DNA from: Chionoecetes opilio
Lineage: Eukaryota; Arthropoda; Malacostraca; Decapoda; Majidae
Direction: 5' to 3'
Length of the DNA: 64,000 nt
Assembly (NCBI GenBank): GCA_016584305.1
Contig: JACEEZ010009968.1
Coordinates: forward strand, 1-64,000
Each line of letters begins with the position of its first letter. The first letter of the stretch is position 1. Under the pieces are notes generated by a model. The model did not search any database. It was not told the origin of the DNA and saw nothing but the letters and a program-made list of their open reading frames with translations. The translations under genes and the position numbers were made by a program. Positions 23,074 to 34,268 of this stretch are shown piece by piece.

Positions 23074-26000
23074 GAATCCGGTGTCGTGGTAGCTGTGGAA
23101 CTTCAACGTAGGAGGCCTGGAATGTCCGTTAACATGGAAACGCCACAGGCACCCGCCAAGAAACTGTGCATCATACACCAGGCAGTATCCGACGGAGATG
23201 AACATTTTGTCAGTCCTCAAAGCCATGCCTCCTGGTTAACCTTACTTGAAGCCGCCAAAGTCAGGAAACCATGTCCCCATTCTAGACGTTTCAAAAACGC
23301 TTCAGGACAAAGAAGTTCCAATTATATTCTATCATCGAAATGTAGAAGCATGTTCACCATGAAAAGAGACTTGGAAACTCTGAAAAGTAAAGCAGGTGAA
23401 TGTAGTAGTGATCTATCTGGTAGTAGTGACTGTCCTCCAAAAAAGTCTTCCAGAACATCAACACATGAATCAAGAGTTTATGCTCCGATCTGCGTATTCT
23501 GTAGCAAGGTCAAGTTTCAAAAAGCACTCCAATACACGTGAAACACTTACGCTAGCTTCACAAACTGAGAGTAGATCAAACACTAAGAGAGAGTGCCGTC
23601 AGAAATGCAGACGGCAGGATGATAGCACTAACCAGTAGAGACATTGTTGCCGCAGAGGCACACTACCACGCTTCATGCTATAGGAATTACACTAGGAACA
23701 AAGAGGGACAGCAATGAGAATGAAGAAGAGAAAGTAACAGATGAATTTATACTGTATCACAAGGTTGAAGGAGAAGCTTACCAAGAACTTTCGAATACAT
23801 CAGAGAAGATATTATCCCCAACAAGAGGATTATACCAGTCACCTCCTTGACCACAAAATTGGAATCATTAATGTTGTCTGGTGGAGTTAATCTTCTGAAG
23901 GATTCAACAAAGAAGAATATGCACAGAAGACTGAAATCCGAGCTTGGAGGTGCAGTAGAAATATTTTCCGACGACAAGGGAAAGTTGTGATGGTTCCATG
24001 CTGTGTCTCATTAAAGGATGTTGTCTTGGAAAATCAAAATCTACATAGGGAGCTCAAGCTTTGGAAGGCAAAGTCTACAGATATCAACAAGATCATAGAT
24101 CAGACTTCGTCACATATCCGAACGGCCATCAAGAAGGACATGATTTTCACCCGTGGCCATATCATCCGTCTGATGTAGCTACTCATATCGCCATACCAAA
24201 TGAGTTACGCGATTTCTGGTCGGCTCCTCACTGGAGATACAAATAGTACTACGAATAAATCCCAAAGGACTGCTATTCTTGTCGAGTCATTTAGCCAGGA
24301 CATGATATACGCTGTTACACGTGGGCAGTATAAACCACCAAAACATTTCCTGCTTCCTTATGCGGTAAAAGCACTCACTGGAAACACTGAGGTCATTCGG
24401 ATACTGAATAAGTTTGGACATGGGTGTCTTATGACCAGCTGGAAGAGAATGATACCGCTCTGTGTCGCAGAAGTTGGCAATGGGCTTCAACCAGAGAGCT
24501 GTTCTACCACTCTCCATCAAGCCCCATGTCTTCACAAATCTTGCATGGGATAATATAGACAGACTGGAGGAGACACTTACTGGAAAAGGTACATCACATC
24601 GAGTCAACGGAATAGCGGTCCAGACTAAGTTCTATGGACCTTATCCACCAGGCCTGAAATTCCACGCATTGACAAACTGAAACAAAGATCAGTCAACATT
24701 GAACACGAAGAGCTTGAAGTCTATTTAGCCTGTGCACGTGTAGGTCCACAGCCTCTACCAACCAACGAAAGCCACATCCTAGAGCACAAGAGTCTGCTCA
24801 GGTCGCCGGTAACAAGAATCTGGTCTGGGTCCTTGCAAGACAAACAAAATCCGACTGTCAGACAATCCCAAGTTGGACTGGGTTTAATATCAAAACAAGG
24901 GACCAAGAATCAATCTCAGAAGATGTTGTTGGGTATCTGCCCACCATCAATGCACCAGCTACAGCGTTGACTACAGTTTATGAAAGTATCAAACAGTCGG
25001 ATCTAATCAGAAAAGAACATATCTGGACACAATTGTCGTAGTCATGGATCAAGCACTCTATGCAAAAGCTGTTGAAATTACCTGGAAGCACAAAGAGCAA
25101 TTTTCCCATGTACTTTTGAGGATGGGAACTTTCCACACAATCATGAATGCCCTGAGTATCATAGGAAAGCGATTCTGTGATGCTGGTTTGAAGACATATG
25201 CATAGAAGCCGGGCTAGTCGCGGAGGGGTCCATTAATGGGGTAATTGCCGGTAAACAGTACAATCGTTGCTATCAGAGTGCACAAGTGCATCTATGAAGC
25301 TTTGATGAGACTGGCATGGACAGAGTTCACACTATGGTAGACAGCAAAGAGGAGATGAGCGCTGTGATCAAATCATGTGTAGACAAAGTGAACGACATAG
25401 CTGATGATCTCAACCATCAGAACTTCAGTGATCTCCTCGACAGTCCACAATTATTAGAGTTGATGATCCTGTGGAGAGACTTCTTGGAACACCTCCGCCA
25501 CAACAATGGGGAACTATCTGAATTTTGGATGTCATACATAGACTGGTAGAGCACGTGATACTTGGCCTTCTACGTGCTTCTCGTGAGGGAAACTGGGATT
25601 TGCACATCAATGGCATTAGAACTTTGATCCCATGGTGTTTTGCTACGATAAGATCAACTATGCCAGGTACCTATCTGCATACTTTGCTGAAATGACAAAT
25701 CTTCCGGAAAAAAAATCCTGATGTACATAGAGCCTTCCAGCAAGGTAATTTCTCAGTGCAGAGGTCCAGCAATAATCCCTTTGGGCGGATACTGTAGATC
25801 AGACAATTGAGGTTACGGTTAACAAGGACACTCAGACTCCTGGAGGCACGTCAGGGTTCAGCCTAAAAGCAGGAGCCATCAAAAGGTACTACATAATAGC
25901 AGAGTACCGCAGTGAATTCTTGGACACCTAAGAGACATGGTGCATGGTAACCAATCAAAACTCAATCATGCTGATCTCCAGCAGCCAAGAATAAATAAAG

Positions 26001-26867
26001 ATGAGGAACAGTGTCGGCAGTCGTCAGCCTCATTCAAGCCTGGGCCAACCCATTCTCAGAGAAGCAAGACCTCATAAGCATTTCTACTGCTAAATCGGCA
26101 CACAGAGACATTGCCTCTGACCTGATTAAAGCATGTGCTATTGGAGAGAAGAGTTATGCCACTTTCCGCAATGAGAGACTGGAGAACGACCCACCACCAA
26201 ACTATTCACGATCCGATGAAAAACTAACACAAGCTGAAGACATTCACTAATATGTGTAAGAATAAAAGTATTGAAAACAAGTGGGAAGGACATAATCTTG
26301 AAAGCTGACGGTCTCTGTTTGGTCGCATCATAGTGATGGCACAAGGGCGCAATCTCAAGATGGAGGACATCCTCTCTCACCCCCTGGGACCACTACCCTG
26401 GGCTCTCTCTACCCCAGACGGATTACTCAGGAAAACAAACAAAGCTTCCTTAGCCACAACTTTGCAGAAGAATGTGACAGTAGCAGACCAACTCCTACAA
26501 AATCCGGCTTCTGTGATCGATGGAATGAACTTAGTTCAAAGAGTACAGGTTGATCAAGCTACGTTTGGAGACATTGCCACTACAATACTGTCGATGGCAT
26601 TGCGTGAAGGAAGTAAAAGTACCCGAATAGATGTTGTGTTCGACACGTATCGAAAGAATTCTATCAAGAACAGTGGGGAGATCGGCACGGGGTGAAGAGA
26701 CCGGACAGCAGCTGCAGGTATCACAAGCGCACAGATCGTGAGGCAATGGAGAAGTTTCCTGACAGGAATAACTAAACAAAACCAGTCTGATTAGCTTCAT
26801 TGTCAGTGAATGGAGGAAGCCGTGTACAGGGAGAAACTACATGAGAAGATTCTGTATACAACTGTAG

Positions 26868-27310
26868 ATGACAAATGCTACAAAATTACATCACGGGGCA
26901 GTGAAGAGGTACCAGATCTCCAGTGCCAGCAGGAAGAAGCAGCATGGGCGCCTACTTTTCCATGCTGTCCATGCTGCTAGACAGGGCTACCAGGCTGTTG
27001 TGATATGCGCAGAGGATACAGATGTCTTTATCATGTGTTGGCATTCCATGACAAGATAGGGGCCCCGTTATTCCAGAAATGTGGAACTAGAACCAGAACT
27101 AGATTAGTTGACATCGGGAAAGTCGCTGCACTATCGGCAAGATGTCTGCAGAGCTCTTATTGGTATACATGCATACACTGGATGTGACACTACCAGTGCT
27201 TTCGCAGGTAAAGGGAAGGCAAGTGCTCTAAAATTCGTGACCAACAACAGGGAAATCAGAAAAACATTTACACAGTTGGGCCAGGAATGGGACCTCTCCT
27301 CAGAAACTGA
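26868..27310 (+). other. XPG/FEN1-like acidic motif region of the transposase
   Basis: Three overlapping frames together read: His-Ala-Val-His-Ala-Ala-Arg-Gln-Gly-Tyr leading to Val-Val-Ile-Cys-Ala-Glu-Asp-Thr-Asp-Val (about 26965-27030); Phe-Gln-Lys-Cys-Gly-Thr-Arg-Thr-Arg-Thr-Arg (27070-27105); and Ile-Gly-Ile-His-Ala-Tyr-Thr-Gly-Cys-Asp-Thr (27149-27190). The E-D-x-D and later G-C-D motifs recall the metal-binding acidic residues of FEN1/XPG-type nucleases. Two frameshifts separate the blocks. Confidence 0.5.
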
Positions 27311-28154
27311 TGGACAAACTAGAGTGTTTCACATGTCTCCTCTATGTCCCCAAAGCAGCATTCACTAAGGTCAATAATCTACAGGTACACTTGTTCGTGT
27401 TAAGAAAGGTGAGATAGAGAGTCATCAGCTTCCACCCTGCAGGGACTGCTTAGTCAAACATGCACAAAGGGCAAACTACCAGGCTGGAATATGGAGAAGA
27501 TGTCTTGAGCAAGACCCAGGTGTACAAGTCCATTGGCAGAGGGTGGAAAATTGACATGGATGTAGCTGAGGAATTAATGGTAGTGGATTGGATGATGGTC
27601 GGCCAGCACCTGAGGCTATCTTGGCCCTACTGGCCTGCAAATGTTCAAGGATGTGTACACTGCCAAAGTGTGTCTGTCTGGCAATGGACTTAAGTGCACT
27701 GATATGTGCAAACTGTCAGACTGCGAGAATCGTTCATCAGATGATGAGGAGAGCACGGACGAAGACGACGATGTTGATGATTAATTTCATAAAAGGTGTG
27801 TTCATGTTTTAGGTAATTAGCGTAGTTATGTACATATATACTATATAATATAACATATGTACATACATATGTATATAAATATTATCCGATTGAATTGGTA
27901 TATGTATTTAAAAGCGGATTCTAAATACATTTTATACTTGATCATCTTCCCGATTTACCACGTTTAGAAAATTGCCCTAGGCCAGGGGAAAAGTGGTTCT
28001 TCCCCTAGAGGAAAAGCCGATTTGGGGGACAAATATCGAAGCTAGGGAACAAATAACCATACCGTTGGAATCACCAGGAAAAGCTCTACATGATAGGCCC
28101 ATAAAACGAAATTTAAAAATTTCATAATTATTGGGTGTATTTTGGCGGCCATTT

Positions 28155-28312
28155 TGGAAAAAGGGAGATAACTCATATAAAGCTGCCACCCCCACAATGC
28201 TATCACATGTTTTCTAACTCTAGGCATTTATACCTTCTCAAAAAACACTCTTAGCATTCTCGCCCTAATTTGATACCGGTGAGCAAAATTTCGGACCGGG
28301 GCTGACCGACTA
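28155..28312 (-). repeat. Right terminal inverted repeat of the Academ-like transposon
   Basis: Reverse complement of the left end, from GGAAAAAGGGAGATAACTC inward to CTGACCGACTA at the tip. Confidence 0.85.
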
Positions 28313-28410
28313 TTTCTTTAGCGTGTTTTACTGTTTTTTATTTGATAATATTATAGAACAAACATTTACGAAGATTACAGTATATCATATATACTGGTAA
28401 ACCAGTCTAT
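28313..28410. mobile_element. Palindromic MITE (family P), part right of the transposon insertion
   Basis: Continues the family-P arm interrupted at 22653: TTTCTTTAGCGTGTTTTACT, then TTATTTGATAATATTATAGA and ACAGTATATCATATATACTG, matching 49240-49335. Confidence 0.7.
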
Positions 28411-28621
28411 ATGATAGTCATATGCAGCAAGTGAATGGGCCAGCAGACTGACCATGGGGCCAGTACTGCAGCGTCCAGCGCGCGTAGTTGCGGAGTGTCA
28501 CATCCAGTTCTACTGTTATCTATGGTAGCACACAAAACAGTCCTGGCTTAGAGCTGCATTCATTTGTTATTGACCAACTGGGGACTGGAATTCATCTAGT
28601 TTTATTTATCTAGTTTTAATT

Positions 28622-28862
28622 TACAGGGCCTGAGCTATACTCGTATGGCCCCGTCTCCATATCAACATTTTTATCATTCATCCTTAGTGCTTAGTGTTGG
28701 CCGAAGCCACCTCCCCGGGAGGCGGGTCACAAGCCCCCGGCTAACACCCGGTACCCATTCACTGCTGGGTGGACAGGGGCTCGGGTTTTAAGGAAACAAC
28801 CCATCTGTTTCCGCTCCGCCCGGGATTCGAACCCGGGATTTCTCCATTGTGAAGTGAGCGTG
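28622..28862 (-). mobile_element. tRNA-derived SINE, family 1, copy 2
   Basis: Best preserved copy. On the minus strand the B-box is GGGTTCGAATCCCGGGCGGA (about 28823-28842), a perfect tRNA-type box, followed by the CCCGAGCCCCTGTCCACCCA body and the CAGTGAATGGGTACCGGGTG word. The head near 28850-28862 holds a weak A-box. Confidence 0.75.
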
Positions 28863-28984
28863 GTGGTATCAGCGGGTCTGTGCTGTATCTGTTGCCCGTG
28901 TATTTATTGTCCCTTCCTCAGTCTGTGTTAACATGACGCAGGGCCAGCAAACCAGGCGACCAATCCAAGGGTTTAACATCTTAC

Positions 28985-29180
28985 ATACAGAGGTACAGGA
29001 TTGGGAATGGACTCAGTAGACAGATAGTTAGTGCGGAGTCATTAGGGAGCTTTAAAAGGAGGCTAGATAAATTAATGGATGGGGATGAAAAGTAGATGTA
29101 GTTAGTGTTAAAAAACAGGAACTACCACGTGTAAGTCTCCCAGCCTCTTGTAGCTTCTTTATTTTCTTATGTTCTTACAT
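28985..29180 (+). pseudogene. LINE 3' end, RT C-terminus plus 3' UTR
   Basis: The plus strand reads Arg-Tyr-Arg-Ile-Gly-Asn-Gly-Leu-Ser-Arg-Gln-Ile-Val, then Ala-Glu-Ser-Leu-Gly-Ser-Phe-Lys-Arg-Arg-Leu-Asp-Lys and a stop near 29095. This is a typical LINE C-terminus. The 3' UTR words ACTACCACGTGTAAGTCTCC and CTCTTGTAGCTTC recur at 30575-30625 and 51290-51345. It is strongly 5' truncated. Confidence 0.65.
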
Positions 29181-29449
29181 AGAAAACCTGAAATGTAAAA
29201 TGTGTGTGAAGATGTTGGTTAAGTTGACCTTGCACTATATGAGTAACGTGTATTTCATCATAATACTTCATACAATGCTTCATTTCTACACAAGGGCAAA
29301 CCTGAAAAGTGTTGGTCAATGTAAAACCAGCAACATTTGTCAGTTTTTGTATTACCTTTGTCTTGGGTGCACATAGAGGAAGGTGGTGGTGGCAGTGATC
29401 CAGGTAGTCTGTTATCTGTAGGCTCAGCGCCGCACCACTAATAGGCTCA

Positions 29450-29648
29450 AGTGTTAAGGCCGGTTCCCACTAGCACGCTTCTACGGCCGTCGTTGCCGTA
29501 CATCGCCCAACAATGACGTCACCATCATCACCGCTTGAGTGGTTGTAGTGGTAACCGGGCACAGTTTGCACCTCCGCTTGAGCGGACACCGCCGAGCGGG
29601 AGATGATATTTAATTTGTACGGCAGCCGTTACAGCAGTACGCTTGCGG
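29450..29648. repeat. Possible TIR element cut by the assembly gap
   Basis: The start AAGGCCGGTTCCCACTAGCA is like common hAT/Harbinger MITE ends, and CACGCTTCTACGGCCGTCGT is partly complementary to the GTACGGCAGCCG...GTACGC stretch just before the gap. The right part is lost in the Ns. Confidence 0.3.
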
Positions 29649-30066
29649 NNNNNNNNNNNNNNNNNNNNNNNNNNNNNNNNNNNNNNNNNNNNNNNNNNNN
29701 NNNNNNNNNNNNNNNNNNNNNNNNNNNNNNNNNNNNNNNNNNNNNNNNNNNNNNNNNNNNNNNNNNNNNNNNNNNNNNNNNNNNNNNNNNNNNNNNNNNN
29801 NNNNNNNNNNNNNNNNNNNNNNNNNNNNNNNNNNNNNNNNNNNNNNNNNNNNNNNNNNNNNNNNNNNNNNNNNNNNNNNNNNNNNNNNNNNNNNNNNNNN
29901 NNNNNNNNNNNNNNNNNNNNNNNNNNNNNNNNNNNNNNNNNNNNNNNNNNNNNNNNNNNNNNNNNNNNNNNNNNNNNNNNNNNNNNNNNNNNNNNNNNNN
30001 NNNNNNNNNNNNNNNNNNNNNNNNNNNNNNNNNNNNNNNNNNNNNNNNNNNNNNNNNNNNNNNNNN
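29649..30066. other. Assembly gap of 418 Ns
   Basis: Unbroken N run. A GC-rich minisatellite starts immediately after it, which probably caused the gap. Any frame crossing the gap is meaningless. Confidence 0.99.
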
Positions 30067-30360
30067 ATGCCCCACCCTGGCCACCGTCGCCCCACCTGCC
30101 CGGCCCCACCCTGGCCGGCCCCACCCTGGCCCGGCCCCACCCTGGCCCGGCACCGTCAGCCCCATCCTTGCCCGGCCCCACCCTGGCCCAGCCCCACCCT
30201 GGCCCGGCCCCACCCTGGCCCAGCCCCACCCTGGCCCGGCACCCTCAGCCCCACCCTGGCCCGGCACCCTCAGCCCCACCCTGGCCCGGCACCCTCAGCC
30301 CACCCTGGCCCGGCACCCTCAGCCTCACCCTGGCCCGGCACCCTCAGCCTCACCCTGCAC
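30067..30360. repeat. GC-rich minisatellite (CCCCACCCTGGCCCGGC)n
   Basis: About 290 bp of a 16-17 bp unit alternating with an ACCCTCAG-containing longer variant (about 25 bp) toward the right end. It extends into the gap by an unknown amount. Confidence 0.95.
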
Positions 30361-30429
30361 AGCCACACAAGGTAACTCCTCCACACACACCAACATGTGA
30401 TCAGACACTTGATATAGAAATAGAGGCAT

Positions 30430-30640
30430 ACATTTCTTCACAAAATGGAAGATAGATGAGCGGAGTACTCAGTTATTAAGTTGTTAGTGCAGATTTAATA
30501 GGGAGTTTTGAAAGACCAGTCAGTTTTATGGATGGGAATGAAGGGTGGATGACTGGATGTTGGTAATGAATGTATGACAGGCACTGCCACGTGTAGGCCC
30601 ACCACCCTCTTGTAGCTTCTATTATATTACATATGCCAAA
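30430..30640 (+). pseudogene. LINE 3'-end fragment
   Basis: Diverged copy of the 28985-29180 tail: GTTGTTAGTGCAGA..AATAGGGAGTTTTGAAAG, TATGGATGGGAATGAA, then GGCACTGCCACGTGTAGGCC and CTCTTGTAGCTTC. Confidence 0.55.
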
Positions 30641-31104
30641 GTTATTGACAGTATATACTTTTTCAGCAGCTTAATGGTGTAGCAGATAGTTTTTACCCCC
30701 TGACTAAAGTTCCCACCGGGTAAAGTAGCCTACTTTTGAATCCCACTTGGGAAAAATGACCCAGGGTGTTTTCCCCGGGGGAGGCGATTTCATGCTAGGA
30801 TGTTTTTCCCCCCTGGCCATATTCCTCCTCTTACAGAGAATTTTTTTTTTTACATAATACTGTTCATGGGTTCTCATGTGAAAACCCCTCGCCTAGACGC
30901 CTTCCTCTTGGTCTCTCTCTGATGACCACTGCTTTTTCTTCCAACAAACGCATCATATTGTTCTGAGAGCTGCCTAGACCATCCAAGATCCTTCTCTGAA
31001 ACAGAGTTAAGACAAAAGCAACCTAAGAAGGTGATATGCGGTAGTGAGTGAGTAACTCGTGCCACCCTGGGTACTGTGGGTAGTCAAGGGCACTACCAGC
31101 AGCA

Positions 31105-31205
31105 TCACCTTCCCTCCCTTACACCCCTCACGTCACACCCATCACACCCTCACGTCACACCCATCACACCCTCACGTCACACCCATCACACCCTCACATC
31201 ACATC
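31105..31205. repeat. Minisatellite with CACGTCACACCCATCACACC units
   Basis: About four copies of a ~22-bp unit. The same unit reappears at 37231-37252, so it was the insertion site of the LINE lying between. Confidence 0.85.
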
Positions 31206-31301
31206 CATCTCACCCTTAACTTTTACCTGAGCAGTCGTCGTGGGTAGACGTGTCGTTCTGTCGCTTTGCTGACTTTCGATATTCCCTGCAATTGTCTCAA
31301 G

Positions 31302-32351
31302 ATGGATTCTACAGTACTTAAAACACTGCTGGACTCCCAAAATCAAGCATACAAGAGCGCACTTGAGATATTTATGAAACAAACTAGTGACAAGATTCAG
31401 TTGTTCCAAGTAACTGTAAACGAGTTAACAAGAAGCTTGGAGTTCACTCAAAAGGAAGTTGACGGTTTGAAACAAGAGGTGAAACAGCTTAAACAAGAGA
31501 AGAATGAACACCAAGGGAGAATAATAAGTTTGACTGACAATCTTCAATCAAAAAGTGATTCGATCAAAGAACTGGAGGACAAGTGTAGCTATCAGGAAGA
31601 CTACAGTCGCCGAAATAATCTGCAAATTCATGGAATTCAAGAACATCAAGAAGAAACATGGGAGCAAACAGCTGTTCATATTGCTAAACTACTGGAAGAC
31701 AAACTACAGTTACCGAACCTTGAAGTGGAACGAGCTCACCGAGTGGGACAACGAAACGAACATGGGCATCGACCATTATTGCTCGTTTCACAAGGTTTCT
31801 GTGATCGAGAGGCTGTTCTACGAAATGCCGCGAAGCTCTTCGAGGTACCAGAATTTTCATTAATGAAGATCTGTGTGTAGCCTCGCAAAATATAAGAAGG
31901 AAAAAATTACCTTTGCTTAAACAAGCGCGAAGTGAAGGTAAAATTGCATACTTTAGGCACAACCAGGCTCGTCATAAAGGAGAAACAAGGTGCGCACAGC
32001 AGACCAGTCCGAAGCATTGATGACGCGGCTGCAGAGAGTGGAGTGGTTCGCGACGCCGGTGCTGGTGGTCCACTTCACCCTGGTGAATCACTTGGTGCTG
32101 TTGCTGCTGTGGGTGCGAGGGACGCCGCCAGTCTCGCTGTTCCTGCTTCAGGTGTGGGTGCATCTGAAGCTGGTAAGGTGGTCGCTGGTGGTAAGGATAC
32201 CCTTGCTGTTGGATCGAGTGTTGCTGCTGCCGTCGATGAAGCCTGTGGATCTACAAGAGCTGGAGAGGTTGAGGTAGTGACCCCACATTCTCCGTCTCAG
32301 CCACAAGTAATTAAGCCGGCAAACATGAAGACAAGATCACAAAAGCACTAA
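31302..32351 (+). pseudogene. LINE ORF1, coiled-coil nucleic-acid-binding protein
   Basis: Starts at the ATG at 31302 (Met-Asp-Ser-Thr-Val-Leu-Lys). Residues of about 30-110 form a heptad-rich coiled coil (Lys-Gln-Glu-Val-Lys-Gln-Leu-Lys-Gln-Glu-Lys). Then comes Asp-Tyr-Ser-Arg-Arg-Asn-Asn-Leu-Gln-Ile-His-Gly and Val-Glu-Arg-Ala-His-Arg-Val-Gly, the layout of L1-type ORF1 proteins that trimerise and chaperone RNA. A one-base frameshift near 31858 breaks the frame before Asn-Glu-Asp-Leu. After it, the sequence stays readable to Arg-His-Lys-Gly-Glu-Thr-Arg. A low-complexity Ala/Gly/Val segment leads to a stop at 32351. The next frame starts at 32426. Confidence 0.7.
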
Positions 32352-34268
32352 GGGGTAAATAGTAGGATTGTAATTATATATATATTATATATATATATTT
32401 ATCTTTATTTATATTTTTGTAAATAATGAATTCGTACATATTTCCATTTTCTCATTTGGGTAATGAAGATTTGTGTGAACTTCTTAATGAGAATTATCAA
32501 CATCGGTTTCCATTAAATGTAATTAATAATTTAACGTATAAACCCTTTAGGGAAAGCAGATATCTAAACTCCGTTGACAATTACCTTACAAGTAGTGTTT
32601 TGAAAGAACCTGAATGTAATTATTACTTTTGTGAAGACTTGAATGAGAGATTAGACCCAGTAAGGACTAAAAATATTATCTTATAACATTAGCAGTGTTC
32701 CTCTTCACTTTGAAACTTTTCAAGACCAGTGCCTTAATACTATTAATGTTAAGTTTGATATAATAGGCCTATGTGAGACTCGTTTAAATGATAACATATC
32801 TTCATTATATACATTTAACCCATATAATGCTTTCTATAAGAACAAATGCACGAGTGGCGGGTGGGTTAGCAATGTACCTGCATAGAAGACATCAAGGTAA
32901 GATTCAGCAAAACATTTCCTTGCAGCTGCCACATATTGAGTCTTTATTTCTAGAAGTTAAAGGATTATGTGATTTTTTTTATTGGAATAATTTATAGACC
33001 ACCCAATGCCAGTTTTGCAGAGTTTCTGAAGTCTATTGGTGATATAATTGATTATATAGCATCTAAACAAAATATGCCATGTTATATAATGGGCGATTTA
33101 ATCTAAATCTTCTTAAATTTGATATAAACAATGTATGTGAATTTACTAACTTGTTCTATTCATACTCGTTTTTCCCAACCATAACCAAACCCACAAGAGT
33201 GACAAGAACATCAGCTTCTATTATTGACCATATATGGACTAACAACCTACAAAACTACCAGTTAAGTGGTGTCATTTATTCATTAATAAGCGATCATTTT
33301 CCAGTATTTAGCTCATTTGCCACTCCTAACCTTAATACTCAAGACTGTCAAACAACAATTAAAAAGAGAACTTATAGTAACGATTCAGTCAATAAATTTC
33401 AATTAGAATTGTCAATTATAGGTGGGAATCTGATATTATAGGTCAAGATGTCAATGTAGATTTTGATATTTATATGAAAAATTTCTTACTACTGTATGAT
33501 AAAAAATTTCCAATCAAAGAATATAGGATCAAAGATAAAAATTCCAATAAACCATACATTACTGCAGCAATCAAAAACTCTATTAGACAAAGAAATAGGC
33601 TTCAGAAACTTTATGCAAGGTGGCCCTTAACATACGAGTCTACATTTAAGAAATATCGAAATATGTTAACATCTGTGATAAGAACAGCGAAAGAAAACTA
33701 TTATAAATCATCATTGAGAGAAGGATCAGGGAATGCAAAAAAAAATATGGAAAATTATAAATGATTTAATAGGGAAAAATTGCAAAATTAGTCCGACTTC
33801 ATTTCTGTCACAAGGAAAATCTATTTCGGATAGCTTTCTAATAGCTAATGAATTTAATGAATATTTCTGCAACGTTGCTAACAATTTAGCACAGTGTTTA
33901 GAGGAAACTCCTATATTGTTTGATAGTTTTTTACCCCAACCTACCTTGTTTTCATTTTATTTTCGGCCTACAACACGCCATGAAATCAATAGTGTAATTT
34001 CTAATCTTAAGGTTACAGCCCCAGGTCATGATGATGTGAACATGAAAGTAATCAAAGCCTGCAAAGAAGAAATATCTCCATTTCTAGAATATATAATAAA
34101 CAAATCATTTACAGAAGGATGCTTTCCAGACATTCTGAAGACTGCAAGAGTAGTTCCAGTTTATAAAAAAGGTGATAGTTCAATTTTTTCAAATTACAGA
34201 CCTATTTCAGTTCTTCCCGCCATAAGTAAAGTCTTTGAAAAGATTATTGCAAATAGATTAATGAATTA

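Larger units (their letters stand above)
22862..27784 (+). pseudogene. Academ-like transposase, multiply frameshifted
   Basis: Putative transposase of the surrounding transposon, recognisable over 4.9 kb but broken by many indels. In order: an N-terminal segment with a 2A-like motif (22862-23541); a Cys/His segment reading Ala-Glu-Ala-His-Tyr-His-Ala-Ser-Cys-Tyr near 23660; conserved blocks Pro-Tyr-Ala-Val-Lys-Ala-Leu-Thr-Gly-Asn (24358) and Trp-Asp-Asn-Ile-Asp-Arg-Leu-Glu-Glu-Thr-Leu (24545); Met-Asp-Gln-Ala-Leu-Tyr-Ala-Lys-Ala with Gly-Thr-Phe-His-Thr (25043-25140); an acidic nuclease-like region (26868-27310); and a C-terminal eight-cysteine cluster ending at a stop at 27782. The blocks match, from memory, a large uncharacterised family repeated in cnidarian, mollusc and echinoderm genomes. 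The frame opens just after a poly-T tract ending in CAG (22846-22862), so a 5' exon may be missing. No ATG is seen before the 2A motif in this frame. Confidence 0.7.
22654..28312 (+). mobile_element. 5.66-kb DNA transposon with long TIRs, Academ-like
   Basis: The left end (22654-22800) and right end (28155-28312) are inverted copies. Shared words include TCAGCC near the tip, GGTATCAAATTAGGGCGAGA, GGTATAAATGCCTAGAGTTA and CATGTGATAGCATTGTGG. A 3-4 bp TTT/ATTT target duplication is supported by the uninterrupted family-P copies. The element encodes a decayed protein on the plus strand with an XPG/FEN1-like acidic segment and a C-terminal eight-cysteine cluster. Short 3-4 bp duplications, an XPG-type nuclease and a Cys8 finger are, as I recall, features of the Academ superfamily; the assignment is inference. 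Frameshifts make this copy non-autonomous now. Confidence 0.75.

Noticed and set aside
29528..30455. Open frames of 102-270 codons around the N gap
   Set aside because: They either cross the N run or translate the CCCCACCCTGGCCCGGC minisatellite.
31932..32351. Separate Ala/Gly/Val-rich protein of 139 codons
   Set aside because: It is the frameshifted C-terminal continuation of the LINE ORF1, with low-complexity composition.
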